A DNA stretch of 64,000 nucleotides from positions 1 through 64,000 of the forward strand of contig NZ_BAUU01000019.1 of the NCBI RefSeq assembly GCF_000513115.1. Reading direction: 5' to 3'. Positions 34,441-43,169 of this stretch are shown one piece after another. This DNA is from Halalkalibacter hemicellulosilyticusJCM 9152. GTDB taxonomy: Bacteria; Bacillota; Bacilli; Bacillales; Bacillaceae_D. The notes beneath the pieces were generated by a model, which saw only the letters and a program-made list of their open reading frames with translations, searched no databases and was not told where the DNA came from. The first letter of the stretch is position 1. Every line of letters begins with the position of its first letter. Position numbers and translations under genes: made by a program.

Positions 34441-34504
34441 AAGGTGAAAATACGCTATCTCGTATGTAAAGAGATTTGAGGTAAGAACGAACTTAAGATA
34501 ATGA

Positions 34505-34545
34505 AGGGCACTGAAAAAGTTTATTTTTAACTTTTTTAGTGCTCT
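34505..34545. repeat. CACTGAAAAAGT hairpin repeat, copy 3
   Basis: AGGGCACTGAAAAAGTT (34505-34521) pairs with AACTTTTTTAGTGCTCT (34529-34545). It sits between converging genes and could terminate both. Confidence 0.8.
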
Positions 34546-34560
34546 CATTATACTAGCCGT

Positions 34561-35502
34561 TCAATGCCTTCTCACCATCAAAATTTGGGTTACAATTGCC
34601 AAAATAGGCAATTCAAGCAATGGACCAATCACTAACGCGAGGGCAATGAGTGGTTCATTAGGGAATGCAGTCATCGCTATCGCAAGGGCGATCGGAGAGT
34701 TTCGGGCTAACGTCGTTAAGCTTAAACTTACACGATCAGGTGCTAGAAAGCCAATCCATTTCCCAACCCTTTGACTGATCACACAATTAATGACGAAGAA
34801 GCAAAGAATCGGTAGGATGAGTAACCATAGTAAGTCAAGGTGCTCGAATAATAAGGAGCCTTGCGCAGCGAATAAGGCTACGATTGCGAGGCTTAATAAG
34901 AGCATGGGGAATACGCTTAGCGTTTGTAGCAGCTTTGTTTTTAAGGCCGGTTTCCTTCCTAATACAAGGTTCGTTGCGAATGCGAGTGCTAGTGGAAGAA
35001 TCAATACAAGTACGATGCTTTCAAGTAAAAGAGAAGGCTCAATCGCCCCTGAAGCTCTGGCAAAGATAAACAGGTAAAGCGGCAGTAAGATGACTTGTAA
35101 AAGTAAGTTTAATGGTAGAATGGCTGTCGACAAGGCGACATTCCCTTTTGCTATTCCTGTGAAAATTAAATACCAATCTGTACAAGGTGTGACCATCAGC
35201 ATGATAAAGCCTATCATTAATGCGGGATGGTCACTTAGAAAGATGAGGGCAAGTACCCATGCTAAAAGTGGTGTCCATGCAAAATTAATGATGATCGATG
35301 TATAGGTGAAGCGAATGTTTTGAAACGCTTTTTTCATATCAGAGATCGGAATGTTCAAAAAGGTTAAATAAAGCATTAGCATTAAAAGCGGTGTAATCAC
35401 AGCTTCAGCATATATCGGTATGCCGCTAACTCGTCCGAGGCTAAGGCCGATGATGATAGCGGCTAAAATGAGAAATGTATAGCTTTTTTCCAATAAGTTC
35501 AT
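34561..35502 (-). CDS. bile acid:sodium symporter / ACR3-like transporter
   Basis: The 313-residue protein has about ten hydrophobic helices and the SBF-fold signature VTPCTDWYLIFTGIAKGNVALS (about residues 104-125), with a cysteine in PCTDW as seen in ACR3-type arsenite exporters. The later LTTLARNSPIALAIA resembles the second signature. It may export arsenite or co-transport an organic anion with sodium. No arsR or arsC gene is nearby, which weakens the arsenic reading. GATAGAAGG is upstream of the ATG at 35502. Monocistronic. Confidence 0.8.
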   Translation of the reverse strand: MNLLEKSYTFLILAAIIIGLSLGRVSGIPIYAEAVITPLLMLMLYLTFLNIPISDMKKAFQNIRFTYTSIIINFAWTPLLAWVLALIFLSDHPALMIGFIMLMVTPCTDWYLIFTGIAKGNVALSTAILPLNLLLQVILLPLYLFIFARASGAIEPSLLLESIVLVLILPLALAFATNLVLGRKPALKTKLLQTLSVFPMLLLSLAIVALFAAQGSLLFEHLDLLWLLILPILCFFVINCVISQRVGKWIGFLAPDRVSLSLTTLARNSPIALAIAMTAFPNEPLIALALVIGPLLELPILAIVTQILMVRRH

Positions 35503-35622
35503 TGTCTTTACCTTCTATCCTCTTTTTCTTTGACAATTTTATCATATTTTTAGTCTCTATCTACAAATGTGACTGCTGTATGCTACACTTACAGATGATT
35601 TTGTTTTAAAAAGGAGTTCACT

Positions 35623-36429
35623 ATGGAGTTTATTGAGTTGCTTAAATACATATTTCTTGGAATCGTTCAAGGCGCGACTGAGCCTTTGCCTGTTTCGTCA
35701 AGTGGGCATTTGCGCATTGTATCGCATTACTTTGGGGTGGATGTCCCTGACCTTCATTTTGAGGTATTTCTGAACGGAGCATCGTTACTTGCTGTATTCA
35801 TCGTCTATCGGAAGGATTTAATCGAATTAACAACTGACGTAATCAAGTATGTACGAGCTCGTAATGAAAAGCATTATGAATCGTTCCGTTTAGCGTGTCT
35901 GTTAATCATTGGGACGATTCCAGCTGTTGTCATTGGTGGGTTATTTCGTGATTTCTTTGGAGGGGAATTAACAGCGCTTCGCTATGTAGCAATTTCGTTA
36001 ATGATCACAGCGATTGCTTTGTGGCTCATCCGTAATTTGCGTGGGCATAAAACGGATCGCGGCATTACAATCTTTGATGCGGTAATCGTAGGGCTAGCCC
36101 AAATGCTTGCGCTCGCTCCAGGTATTAGTCGTTCAGGTGCGACGATTGTCGCGGCATTAGCAAGAAAGATAGAAGCAGAAACGGCATTGAAGTTTTCCTT
36201 CTTTTTATCGATTCCAGTTAGTATTGGGAGCCTCGTACTTGAATCGACGACGATCTATGAAGCAATCGTGCATAATGATTTGCTGTGGCTGTATGTGATT
36301 GCTTTTGTGATGTCATTGATCGTATCGATCTTGGCTATCAAGCTGCTTATTGATGTGGTAACGTCCGGAAAGCTTCTATATTTTGCAATGTATTGCTTTG
36401 CAGTCTCTGTTCTTATTTGGATCTTTTGA
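35623..36429 (+). CDS. uppP: undecaprenyl-diphosphatase
   Basis: The 268-residue integral membrane enzyme releases phosphate from undecaprenyl pyrophosphate, recycling the lipid carrier for peptidoglycan and conferring bacitracin tolerance. Both family signatures are present: QGATEPLPVSSSGHL (residues 15-29; the usual TEFLP has Pro instead of Phe) and LAPGISRSGATI (about 165-176). Length and eight-helix pattern fit BacA/UppP. AAAGGAG precedes the ATG. Monocistronic, on the strand opposite the preceding transporter gene. Confidence 0.92.
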   Translation: MEFIELLKYIFLGIVQGATEPLPVSSSGHLRIVSHYFGVDVPDLHFEVFLNGASLLAVFIVYRKDLIELTTDVIKYVRARNEKHYESFRLACLLIIGTIPAVVIGGLFRDFFGGELTALRYVAISLMITAIALWLIRNLRGHKTDRGITIFDAVIVGLAQMLALAPGISRSGATIVAALARKIEAETALKFSFFLSIPVSIGSLVLESTTIYEAIVHNDLLWLYVIAFVMSLIVSILAIKLLIDVVTSGKLLYFAMYCFAVSVLIWIF

Positions 36430-36510
36430 TGGGGAGGTTTAACTTTTCTCCATTGAGGGTATTCACTATCGTGAAGTGAATGCTTGTCATTAAGAAGGAG
36501 AAAGATAGAT

Positions 36511-36660
36511 ATGAATATTGAATTATCTCAAGATGATTTAAAGAGAATACTAGAGGATGCACATGATAAAGGACTAGATCAAGACGTGAACGTTAATGCA
36601 GAGAGACTTGCGAAGGAAATGGTTGCGCGTATTCAATCAAGGCAAATAGATACGAAATAA
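36511..36660 (+). CDS. small conserved-looking hypothetical protein (49 aa)
   Basis: A 49-residue frame (MNIELSQDDLKRILEDAH, then VNAERLAKEMVARIQSRQ) starts at an ATG 8 bp after AAGAAGGAG and ends just before a strong terminator. Balanced charges and helix-forming composition argue for a real small soluble protein. No family is recognised. The downstream terminator supports an independent or uppP-linked transcript. Confidence 0.65.
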   Translation: MNIELSQDDLKRILEDAHDKGLDQDVNVNAERLAKEMVARIQSRQIDTK

Positions 36661-36696
36661 ATACTCAGCTTGGTCTATAAAAAAGTCGGTTGCTCG

Positions 36697-36730
36697 CCTG
36701 ATAGGAGAAATACACTCTATCAGGTTTTTT
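36697..36730 (+). terminator. terminator after the small ORF
   Basis: CCTGATAG (36697-36704) pairs with CTATCAGG (36717-36724), followed by TTTTTT. Confidence 0.88.
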
Positions 36731-36754
36731 AATAGAACCAGAATAGAAGGAAGT

Positions 36755-36995
36755 TAGGTGAAATAGAGGAAGATATAGGCGATTTGTAGGGGGCAAAAGG
36801 GTAATCCTCATTCCTTTAAATAAGAAGAAATGAGGCAAACGAGGAAAAAGGGAATCACTGTTCCGCTATTCGGTCTAATAGAGCAGCGAGAACAGTACAA
36901 AAGGTGAAATAGAGGAAAGAGAATTCCGCAAAGAAAGGAAATCTAGCAAGGTGGAGCAAATAGAGGAATAAGGAACCGCTTAAGGCGCGCTCGAA
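36755..36995. repeat. GGAATGAGGAA dispersed repeat, copy 2
   Basis: Non-coding stretch with GTAATCCTCATTCC (36802-36815 region), GAAATAGAGGAAAGAG, and AAATAGAGGAATAAGGAACC near 36960-36978. Related to copies at ~18.1, 51.2 and 56.8 kb. Confidence 0.6.
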
Positions 36996-37095
36996 TGTGC
37001 CCGTAGAGGTAATTCTTTTTTCAAGTCCGTTTATTTGTGGCATAATAGAATAGTAAGCGATTTCAATCACAGTCTAGATACGAAGAAAGAAGGGG

Positions 37096-38430
37096 ATTTC
37101 TTTCATACAAACAGAGGAAACGCTGAAGACGTCGAAAATATTAGCCTTTTTTGTCCCATTAGGATTATCGGCGATCCTAGTGACGCTGTCTCATATTATT
37201 ATTAATGGTACTTTGGCACGGGCGAATGATGCAGAGGTCATTATTGCTAGTTATGTAATTGCGATGAGCTTGTTTTCGATCATGGAGCGGCTCGGAGTGT
37301 TATTACGGAATGCTTGCTCGGCATTAGTTCGCGATCGTGTTTCATTTCAGGCGATGTCAATGGTTGCTGTCTACGTTGTTGCAACACTCATGCTCTTATC
37401 TGCTACGATTGCTTATACACCGATCGGGCCGTGGATTTTTGCTCATATTTTTGGAGCGGAGTCGGCGATGATTGGCCAGATTGTTGATGTGTATCAAATT
37501 TTGATTATTGTCACCTTCTTTTCGGCTATTCGGTGCCTGTTTCAAGGTGTGATTATCTTAAATCGGCAAACGAAATGGCTGACGATTGGGATGGTTATTC
37601 GTTTAATTGGGATGTACTTGTTATCTCTTGTATTTATTCACACAGGGTATATTAACGCAAAAACAGGCGCGTATATTTTCTTATTCGGGATGATGATTGA
37701 GAGTTTAGTAAGCTTCATTGAAGGACGACTTCTTGTGAAGAAAATGACGAAGAAAGATCCGAGTCATCACGTTGAACGGAAATCGCAAGTTTTTCGTTTC
37801 TACTATCCTCTTATTATATCCTCGCTCATTATCGTTATGGTTGGTCCTGTTATTAATATTTTTCTAGGAAGAACAGCTGAGATTGAACTGGCCATTGCTT
37901 CATATGCCCTTGCTTTAAGTTTGACGCAATTGTTTTTAAGCTTTTTCAGCTACACTCACCAAATAGTTCTAACCTTTTATAAGGATCATCCGAGAAAGGT
38001 AAGGCAATTCACATTAATGATCGGTTTTATACCAACGTTGGTATTAGCCTTGTTCTGCTTTACACCAATTGGACCGCTTGTCGTTGAGCATGTGCTTGGT
38101 GCAAATGAAAGGCTGATGCTTGCGACCGTTGATACGTTGAAAGTGTTCATGGTTATGACACTTGTGTTTCCGTTTATCGATTATTGCAATGGAATTCTTA
38201 TGGTGCGGAATCAAACGAATAGTATGGTAATCTCTCAATCCTCTAATCTTCTCATTACATCTATTGTTGCTATAAGTATGACGATTCTAGCTCCTGCATG
38301 GAATGGAATGATTGGCGCGATGGCGCAGTCACTTGGGATGGCTGTAGAGCTCGTTGTGTTACTGTATATTGTGACGAGAGGGAAACGAGCTAGACTGATG
38401 AAGAAAAAGGTGGAGGGTCTTGGTGTGTAG
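37096..38430 (+). CDS. MATE-like multidrug or polysaccharide exporter, start unclear
   Basis: The protein is about 440 residues with roughly 12 hydrophobic helices. It resembles MATE/MatE-superfamily flippases of Bacillus (LGLSAILVTLSHIIINGTLAR at the first helix, FYYPLIISSLIIVMVGPVINIF midway). The first canonical start in frame is GTG at 37180, but it falls inside the first helix. Coding clearly extends upstream through IQTEETLKTSKILAFFVPLG with no ATG, GTG or TTG. The best candidates are ATT at 37096 or ATA at 37105 near GAAGGGG. Substrate unknown; helix count and symmetry fit an antiporter. Confidence 0.75.
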   Translation: MSFIQTEETLKTSKILAFFVPLGLSAILVTLSHIIINGTLARANDAEVIIASYVIAMSLFSIMERLGVLLRNACSALVRDRVSFQAMSMVAVYVVATLMLLSATIAYTPIGPWIFAHIFGAESAMIGQIVDVYQILIIVTFFSAIRCLFQGVIILNRQTKWLTIGMVIRLIGMYLLSLVFIHTGYINAKTGAYIFLFGMMIESLVSFIEGRLLVKKMTKKDPSHHVERKSQVFRFYYPLIISSLIIVMVGPVINIFLGRTAEIELAIASYALALSLTQLFLSFFSYTHQIVLTFYKDHPRKVRQFTLMIGFIPTLVLALFCFTPIGPLVVEHVLGANERLMLATVDTLKVFMVMTLVFPFIDYCNGILMVRNQTNSMVISQSSNLLITSIVAISMTILAPAWNGMIGAMAQSLGMAVELVVLLYIVTRGKRARLMKKKVEGLGV

Positions 38431-38514
38431 GGAGATAACAGCTGAAAGATTAAAGGAATAGAATAGGTGCTCATACAAATATCCTAGATTGATAAAGATC
38501 GGAGAGTGAGAATA

Positions 38515-39411
38515 ATGATTCATAAAAAAACATTATTATGGAACGATGAAAACGAAGCGAAATTAATGACGTATGTTTGGGAGCGTTCAGAAGAACTGCA
38601 ACCAAATAAGAAGAGACCAGCTGTGATCATCTGTCCTGGAGGCGCTTATTTAGGAACGTCTGACCGTGAGGCAGAGCCCGTTGCTTTAAGGTTTATGACA
38701 GCTGGTTATCAAACGTTTGTCCTTCGCTATACGACATACTATCCATCGTTTCCAGCGGATTTCAGTGAAAAAGGGCGGGAGGAGCCTGTATTGCCACAAG
38801 CTTTGTTTGATTTAGGTAAGGCAATTTCGACGGTGAGAACGCATGCAAAAGAGTGGAATGTCGATCCAGATCATATTGTTTTATGCGGCTTTTCAGCAGG
38901 GGGGCATTTAGTTGCAAGTATGGGTGTTCATTGGCACGAATCCTTTTTACAGGAATCATTATCCGTTGCTAATGAGGATCTGAAGCCAAATGCTCTTATT
39001 CTTGGTTATCCGCTTACCGATTATGTAGTGATGAAGGAAGAAGCGGAAAAGGAAGTTGACGAAGGGAAACGGGAGCTTTGGAGAGTGTCCAATCAGGCTG
39101 TATTTGGAAAAAAACAGCCTTCGATAGAGGAGTTGGAAGGGAGAAGTCCTGTCCGTTTCGTAACGGAGTCAACGCCACCCACATTTATTTGGCATACAGC
39201 TGATGACGATTTAGTTTATGCGCGAAATGCCTTGAATTTTGCGACGGCATTAGCAAAGGAAAAAGTTCCATATGAGCTGCATGTTTTCGAAAATGGGGTA
39301 CACGGCTTGTCTCTAAGTGATGAAACGACAGCGAATGATCCAGCACAAATCAATCAAGAGTGTGAAGTGTGGGTCGATTTAGCGTTGAAATGGTTGAAGA
39401 AGCGAGTGTAA
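38515..39411 (+). CDS. alpha/beta hydrolase, acetyl-esterase-like
   Basis: The 298-residue esterase has the oxyanion motif CPGGAYLGTSDRE (about 42-54), nucleophile elbow CGFSAGGH, and a likely acid/base pair in ADDD and GVHGLSL near the C-terminus. This is the BD-FAE / AxeA-like family that removes acetyl or other acyl groups from sugars. No signal peptide, so it acts inside the cell. GGAGAGTGAG supports the ATG at 38515 over the GTG at 38506. It lies 85 bp after the MATE-like gene and ends before a terminator. Confidence 0.85.
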   Translation: MIHKKTLLWNDENEAKLMTYVWERSEELQPNKKRPAVIICPGGAYLGTSDREAEPVALRFMTAGYQTFVLRYTTYYPSFPADFSEKGREEPVLPQALFDLGKAISTVRTHAKEWNVDPDHIVLCGFSAGGHLVASMGVHWHESFLQESLSVANEDLKPNALILGYPLTDYVVMKEEAEKEVDEGKRELWRVSNQAVFGKKQPSIEELEGRSPVRFVTESTPPTFIWHTADDDLVYARNALNFATALAKEKVPYELHVFENGVHGLSLSDETTANDPAQINQECEVWVDLALKWLKKRV

Positions 39412-39433
39412 TGAATAGGATATAGCAAGATGA

Positions 39434-39466
39434 GCGAACTTGATTTGTGATAAAGTTCGCTTTTTT
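39434..39466 (+). terminator. terminator of the esterase gene
   Basis: GCGAACTT (39434-39441) pairs with AAGTTCGC (39453-39460), followed by TTTTTT. Confidence 0.88.
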
Positions 39467-39609
39467 CAGTAGTAAGCTGTAATCAAAAGGTCAGCGTTCA
39501 TCTTTTTTTGTTTTGGCAAAGAAGTGATAGAATGTAGGCAAAGGTGTTGCGACGGCGATACTGAGCGGTGAGAAAAGCCACTAATGAGAAAAAAAGGAGT
39601 ATCATTCCT

Positions 39610-40164
39610 ATGAAAACAGAAAAAGAAAAGATGATCCAAGGGGAGCTCTATCAAGCGAATGACCCTGAATTAACAAAAGAACGATTACATGCGCGGCGAT
39701 TAACGAGATTGTTTAACGAAACAAATGAAACAGAAGAAAAGAGAAGAATCGAATTAATTCAGGAATTGTTCGGTTCAACGGGCGAGCATCTGTATATTGA
39801 GCCGACGTTTCGATGTGATTATGGCTACAATATTCATGTTGGCAATCATTTCTATGCCAATTTTGATTGTGTCTTTTTAGATGTTTGTGACATTCATATT
39901 GGTGAGAGTTGTTTTGTAGCACCTGGTGTTCACATCTATACGGCTACACACCCGCTTCAAGCCGAGGAAAGAATTTCAGGTGCTGAATTTGGAAAGCCTG
40001 TTCGTATTGGGGACAATGTCTGGATTGGCGGAAGAGCGATTATTAACCCTGGTGTGACAATCGGTCATAATGTTGTCATTGCTTCAGGTTCGGTTGTCAC
40101 AAAAGATGTTCCAGATAACGTCGTTGTAGGCGGGAATCCTGCGAAAATCATCAAGCGTCTTTAA
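39610..40164 (+). CDS. sugar O-acetyltransferase (maltose acetyltransferase type)
   Basis: The 184-residue hexapeptide-repeat enzyme transfers acetyl from acetyl-CoA to a sugar. Seen are the N-terminal Mac domain ([18 protein letters not shown], about 8-25), [19 protein letters not shown], the catalytic-type His in [10 protein letters not shown], and the left-handed helix turns ending in [19 protein letters not shown]. This is the Maa/LacA family. AAAGGAG positions the ATG at 39610; an ATG 14 codons earlier has no site. The neighbour is a deacetylating-type esterase, an interesting pairing. Confidence 0.9.
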   Translation: MKTEKEKMIQGELYQANDPELTKERLHARRLTRLFNETNETEEKRRIELIQELFGSTGEHLYIEPTFRCDYGYNIHVGNHFYANFDCVFLDVCDIHIGESCFVAPGVHIYTATHPLQAEERISGAEFGKPVRIGDNVWIGGRAIINPGVTIGHNVVIASGSVVTKDVPDNVVVGGNPAKIIKRL

Positions 40165-40237
40165 GTGTCTACTGAGAAGGCTATCTATGATGAAATCGAT
40201 GGCTGACATGAGGACGTGCTAACAAAAGCGAAAGGAG

Positions 40238-40882
40238 ATGGTGGTCATTCGAGCAATGCTCATTCATGGTTTTAATAAACAATCAGATGATATGAAGCCA
40301 CTGCAACACCATTTAGAGGAGCTTGGGTATACGTGCTTGCTGCCGGAGCTTCCACTTACCTTTCAGGATGTCGAGGATGCGACGGCATTGTTAGAGGAAG
40401 TTATGAGTAAGCTCGACACTTCTATAGGTGAGAAGGTTCATCTGATTGGCCATAGTACAGGTGGACTCGTTATTCGTAAGCTTATTACAAATCGTAAGTA
40501 TATGGATACAATAGGACGCTGTGTCTTAATTGCAACACCGAACAAAGGTAATAAACTGGCGATGCTTGCAAGTAAGGTGAAGCTGTACACGAAAATCTAT
40601 AAGACCGTTAAGTCGCTAACGCAAGAAAAGATTGACTCCTATCAATTTAGTCATGACCACAAAATAGAAATCGCAGCGATAGCCGGAAATAAGAGCCGGC
40701 TATGGCTAGGACGACTTCTCGATAAAGCGAATGATGGACGTGTCGAGGTGGCTTCTGTTTATTTTCCAGAGCTAACAGACTTCGCCACTCTTCCATATGG
40801 CCATAAGGAAATTCATCATCAAAAGGAAACGGCAGCAATGGTTGATCGGTTTTTGCGTGAGGGGAGATTGCTGCCACGGTAG
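40238..40882 (+). CDS. lipase/esterase-like alpha/beta hydrolase
   Basis: The 214-residue hydrolase has a GHSTGG elbow (about residues 70-75), followed by VIRKLITN and a lid-like ATPNKGNKLAMLAS. A probable catalytic His is in YGHKEIHHQKE. This matches PGAP1/DUF676-like small lipases of Bacillus. No signal peptide. AAAGGAG overlaps the ATG at 40238, so initiation may actually be at the GTG at 40241. Substrate unknown. A hairpin follows about 75 bp downstream. Confidence 0.75.
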   Translation: MVVIRAMLIHGFNKQSDDMKPLQHHLEELGYTCLLPELPLTFQDVEDATALLEEVMSKLDTSIGEKVHLIGHSTGGLVIRKLITNRKYMDTIGRCVLIATPNKGNKLAMLASKVKLYTKIYKTVKSLTQEKIDSYQFSHDHKIEIAAIAGNKSRLWLGRLLDKANDGRVEVASVYFPELTDFATLPYGHKEIHHQKETAAMVDRFLREGRLLPR

Positions 40883-40957
40883 ATGGCAGTAATACGAGAA
40901 AATACAGTGTCCGATATCACTGCGCTTTCGTAAGACTTTATAATAGAGATTTTGAAG

Positions 40958-40984
40958 AGGTGATAAGCAAAAGGTTTATCACCT
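40958..40984 (+). terminator. hairpin after the lipase-like gene
   Basis: AGGTGATAA (40958-40966) pairs with TTATCACCT (40976-40984), followed by TAGTTT. It lies between converging genes. Confidence 0.65.
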
Positions 40985-41021
40985 TAGTTTAACTGGCAAG
41001 ACTAATAGCTAAGTCTAGACA

Positions 41022-41855
41022 TTACATCGTAAATGGAGGAACATAACGTCCATCTATATCAGTAAATTGATATTCTTTTGCTAGATCACCTACTTTTAAT
41101 ACTTGTCCGCTTTTCTCCATAATATTTGGATCACTTGCTAATGCTGTAATTCCACGACCGATATAAAAGGGTGATTCGGTTCGTCTTAAATCCTCTGATT
41201 CTTCCCAATGTTCCTCATCTGATCCATGGTGTTTCAGGACAAGTTCGGTTCTCATAAAACCAGGTGAAACGGCAAGAACCGTAATATTGTCTTGTTTTAA
41301 TTCTAATGAGAGTCCGTATGCCATCCTTACTAAAGCGTTCTTTGCTAAATCGTAGTAGAATTGACCAGCGTATTTGTTATGATCCCAAAAGGTAGTGTGA
41401 ACAATGAGAGCTGCTTTATTTTCACGTAGTAATGGAATGGCAAAATGGTTAGTAGCTAGTTGGGCACGGACGCCTGCAGTGAACATCGTATCCCAATTTT
41501 TTAATGGTAATTCCCAAAAAGGTTTTGCTTCAACGCCGAGGTCATGTGCACCCCACACGTTATTGATTACTAGATCTAATTTACCTTGTTCTTTTCGAAT
41601 GGAAGAGATGACTGCTTCTGTTTCAGCATCATTCGTATGATCACATCTTATGGCAATCCCTTTTCCACCTGAAGCGTTAATTTGTGAAGCAGTGTCATCA
41701 ATGGTTCCAGGCCACTGATTAGTCGCATTCCCTATAACACTTCGTCCAGTAATGTACACGGTTGCGCCAGCCTTGCCTAATTCTAGAGCAATGCATCGTC
41801 CTGCTCCTCGACTTCCTCCAGTTACGAGAGCTATTTTCCCTTTAAGTGGTTTCAT
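41022..41855 (-). CDS. short-chain dehydrogenase/reductase
   Basis: The 277-residue oxidoreductase has the NAD(P) Rossmann motif VTGGSRGAGRCIA near the start, LVINNVWGA (the NNAG equivalent), and the catalytic YYDLAK. The active-site Ser position reads HTTFWDHN, so the usual Ser seems replaced by Thr. The longer C-terminal end fits DHRS1-like SDRs. The ATG at 41855 is preferred (GAAAGGATGAG upstream). It is divergent from a WYL regulator across 110 bp, which probably controls it. Substrate unknown. Confidence 0.87.
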   Translation of the reverse strand: MKPLKGKIALVTGGSRGAGRCIALELGKAGATVYITGRSVIGNATNQWPGTIDDTASQINASGGKGIAIRCDHTNDAETEAVISSIRKEQGKLDLVINNVWGAHDLGVEAKPFWELPLKNWDTMFTAGVRAQLATNHFAIPLLRENKAALIVHTTFWDHNKYAGQFYYDLAKNALVRMAYGLSLELKQDNITVLAVSPGFMRTELVLKHHGSDEEHWEESEDLRRTESPFYIGRGITALASDPNIMEKSGQVLKVGDLAKEYQFTDIDGRYVPPFTM

Positions 41856-41965
41856 GATTCTCATCCTTTCTTAGTAATGTGCTTTTATTATAAGGTCTTA
41901 ATCTTGACATCGTATGTCATATTTAATTAAATTAAAGTTATCTATTTATATATAAGGTGGTCATA

Positions 41966-42940
41966 ATGAGAGGAGATCGATTAATTAAGATTCTTTTGAT
42001 GTTGCAATCTCAAGGACAGTTAACGGCAAATGAATTAGCTGAAAGGTTAGAGGTGTCTGAGCGAACGATTTATCGGGATATGGATGCCTTAAGTGGTGCG
42101 GGTATTCCCGTTGTTGCTGAGCGCGGAAAAAATGGCGGCTGGTCATTGCTTGAAGGATATCAGACTAACTTAACAGGTTTAAAGGAAGCTGAAATTCATG
42201 CCTTGCTTGTCTCGCCTTCTATACAATTACTTGATGACTTAGGTTTAACTGGCACTTCTGAAGATGCTCGTATTAAGCTGATAGCCGCTCTTCCTGATAA
42301 ATACCGTGAACATGCAAAAGAAGTATGGAATCGAATCTATATTGATACTAGTTCATGGCGAAACGAGAAAGAAAAGCTCAAATCTTTCGAAACCCTTAAA
42401 CAATCTATATGGCAAAATCATAAATTAAATATGATCTATCAGCGTGCAGATGGACAAACAATTGAACGTATTGTACAGCCATTGGGATTAGTGGCTAAAG
42501 GGAATAGGTGGTATTTTATTGCAGCAAAGGAGAATGGTGAGATTCGAAATTATCGAGCTTCACGAATTCAGCACGCTGCTCCTATTAACGAGACATTTGA
42601 ACGGCCAAAGAGCTTTGACATTGCTCAGTATTGGAAGTCTTCAACGGAGGCTTTTGTTAAAGAATTACCGACTTATGAAGTTCGAGTGAGGGTTACTCTT
42701 GACATCGTAGGAAGACTTTCTTATTCTAGTCATTTTGTAAGAGTCATTGAAATGAGTGAGGACGACAAGGAAGGCTGGGTACTTGTTAGGTTATCTTTTG
42801 ATACGCAAGAGGAAGCTATTAGGTATATACTTGGATTTTCTAATCAAATGTTCGTGATTGAACCTACTTATTTACGTAACAAAATATGTGAACTGGCAGA
42901 ATCTGTTGTTGTGCATTATAACTTCAATCAAAATGAATAG
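41966..42940 (+). CDS. HTH_11/WYL-domain transcriptional regulator
   Basis: The 324-residue regulator has an N-terminal DeoR/HTH_11 winged helix (RLIKILLMLQSQGQLTANELA, then VSERTIYRDMDALSGAGIPV) and a central-to-C-terminal WYL domain (IVQPLGLVAKGNRWYFIAAK, RNYRASRI). WYL proteins sense small ligands or nucleic acids and usually act on neighbouring genes. It is divergent from the SDR gene, the likely target. AAGGTGGTC precedes the ATG at 41966. The small membrane protein gene 12 bp downstream is probably co-transcribed. Confidence 0.9.
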   Translation: MRGDRLIKILLMLQSQGQLTANELAERLEVSERTIYRDMDALSGAGIPVVAERGKNGGWSLLEGYQTNLTGLKEAEIHALLVSPSIQLLDDLGLTGTSEDARIKLIAALPDKYREHAKEVWNRIYIDTSSWRNEKEKLKSFETLKQSIWQNHKLNMIYQRADGQTIERIVQPLGLVAKGNRWYFIAAKENGEIRNYRASRIQHAAPINETFERPKSFDIAQYWKSSTEAFVKELPTYEVRVRVTLDIVGRLSYSSHFVRVIEMSEDDKEGWVLVRLSFDTQEEAIRYILGFSNQMFVIEPTYLRNKICELAESVVVHYNFNQNE

Positions 42941-42951
42941 GAGAAAACGGA

Positions 42952-43113
42952 ATGGAATGGTATGACTTTGTAAATATTATTGGACTGATACTTATGATTA
43001 CTGGGTTTGTTTTTTTACTACCAATTTGGAAGAAAATAAGAAAGATCAAGGTAGGAACCCGTATTTCAAAAAGTGTGTCAAAAGACGGTAGTGCTCATAT
43101 CAAAGTCCACTGA
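42952..43113 (+). CDS. small single-helix membrane protein (53 aa)
   Basis: A 53-residue frame follows the WYL gene by 11 bp, with AGGAGAAAACGG before its ATG. It has one transmembrane helix (FVNIIGLILMITGFVFLLPI) and a basic cytoplasmic tail (WKKIRKIKVGTRISK). No family is recognised. The stop lies within the left arm of a CACTGAAAAAGT hairpin, which should terminate the unit. Confidence 0.6.
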   Translation: MEWYDFVNIIGLILMITGFVFLLPIWKKIRKIKVGTRISKSVSKDGSAHIKVH

Positions 43114-43143
43114 AAAAGTTGATTTATACTTTTTCAGTGGACT
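43104..43143. repeat. CACTGAAAAAGT hairpin repeat, copy 4
   Basis: AGTCCACTGAAAAAGT (43104-43119) pairs perfectly with ACTTTTTCAGTGGACT (43128-43143). It lies between converging genes and overlaps the stop of the small membrane protein. Confidence 0.85.
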
Positions 43144-43169
43144 CTCGATACGTGTTTTGTTAGACGGTT

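Noticed and set aside
34561-35502. Arsenic resistance operon
   Set aside because: The transporter has some ACR3-like features, but no arsR, arsC or metal operator is nearby, so a firm arsenite call is not justified.
36855-37070. 71-codon leftward frame before the MATE-like gene
   Set aside because: It lies largely in the GGAATGAGGAA repeat; its apparent hydrophobic sequence comes from repeat modules.
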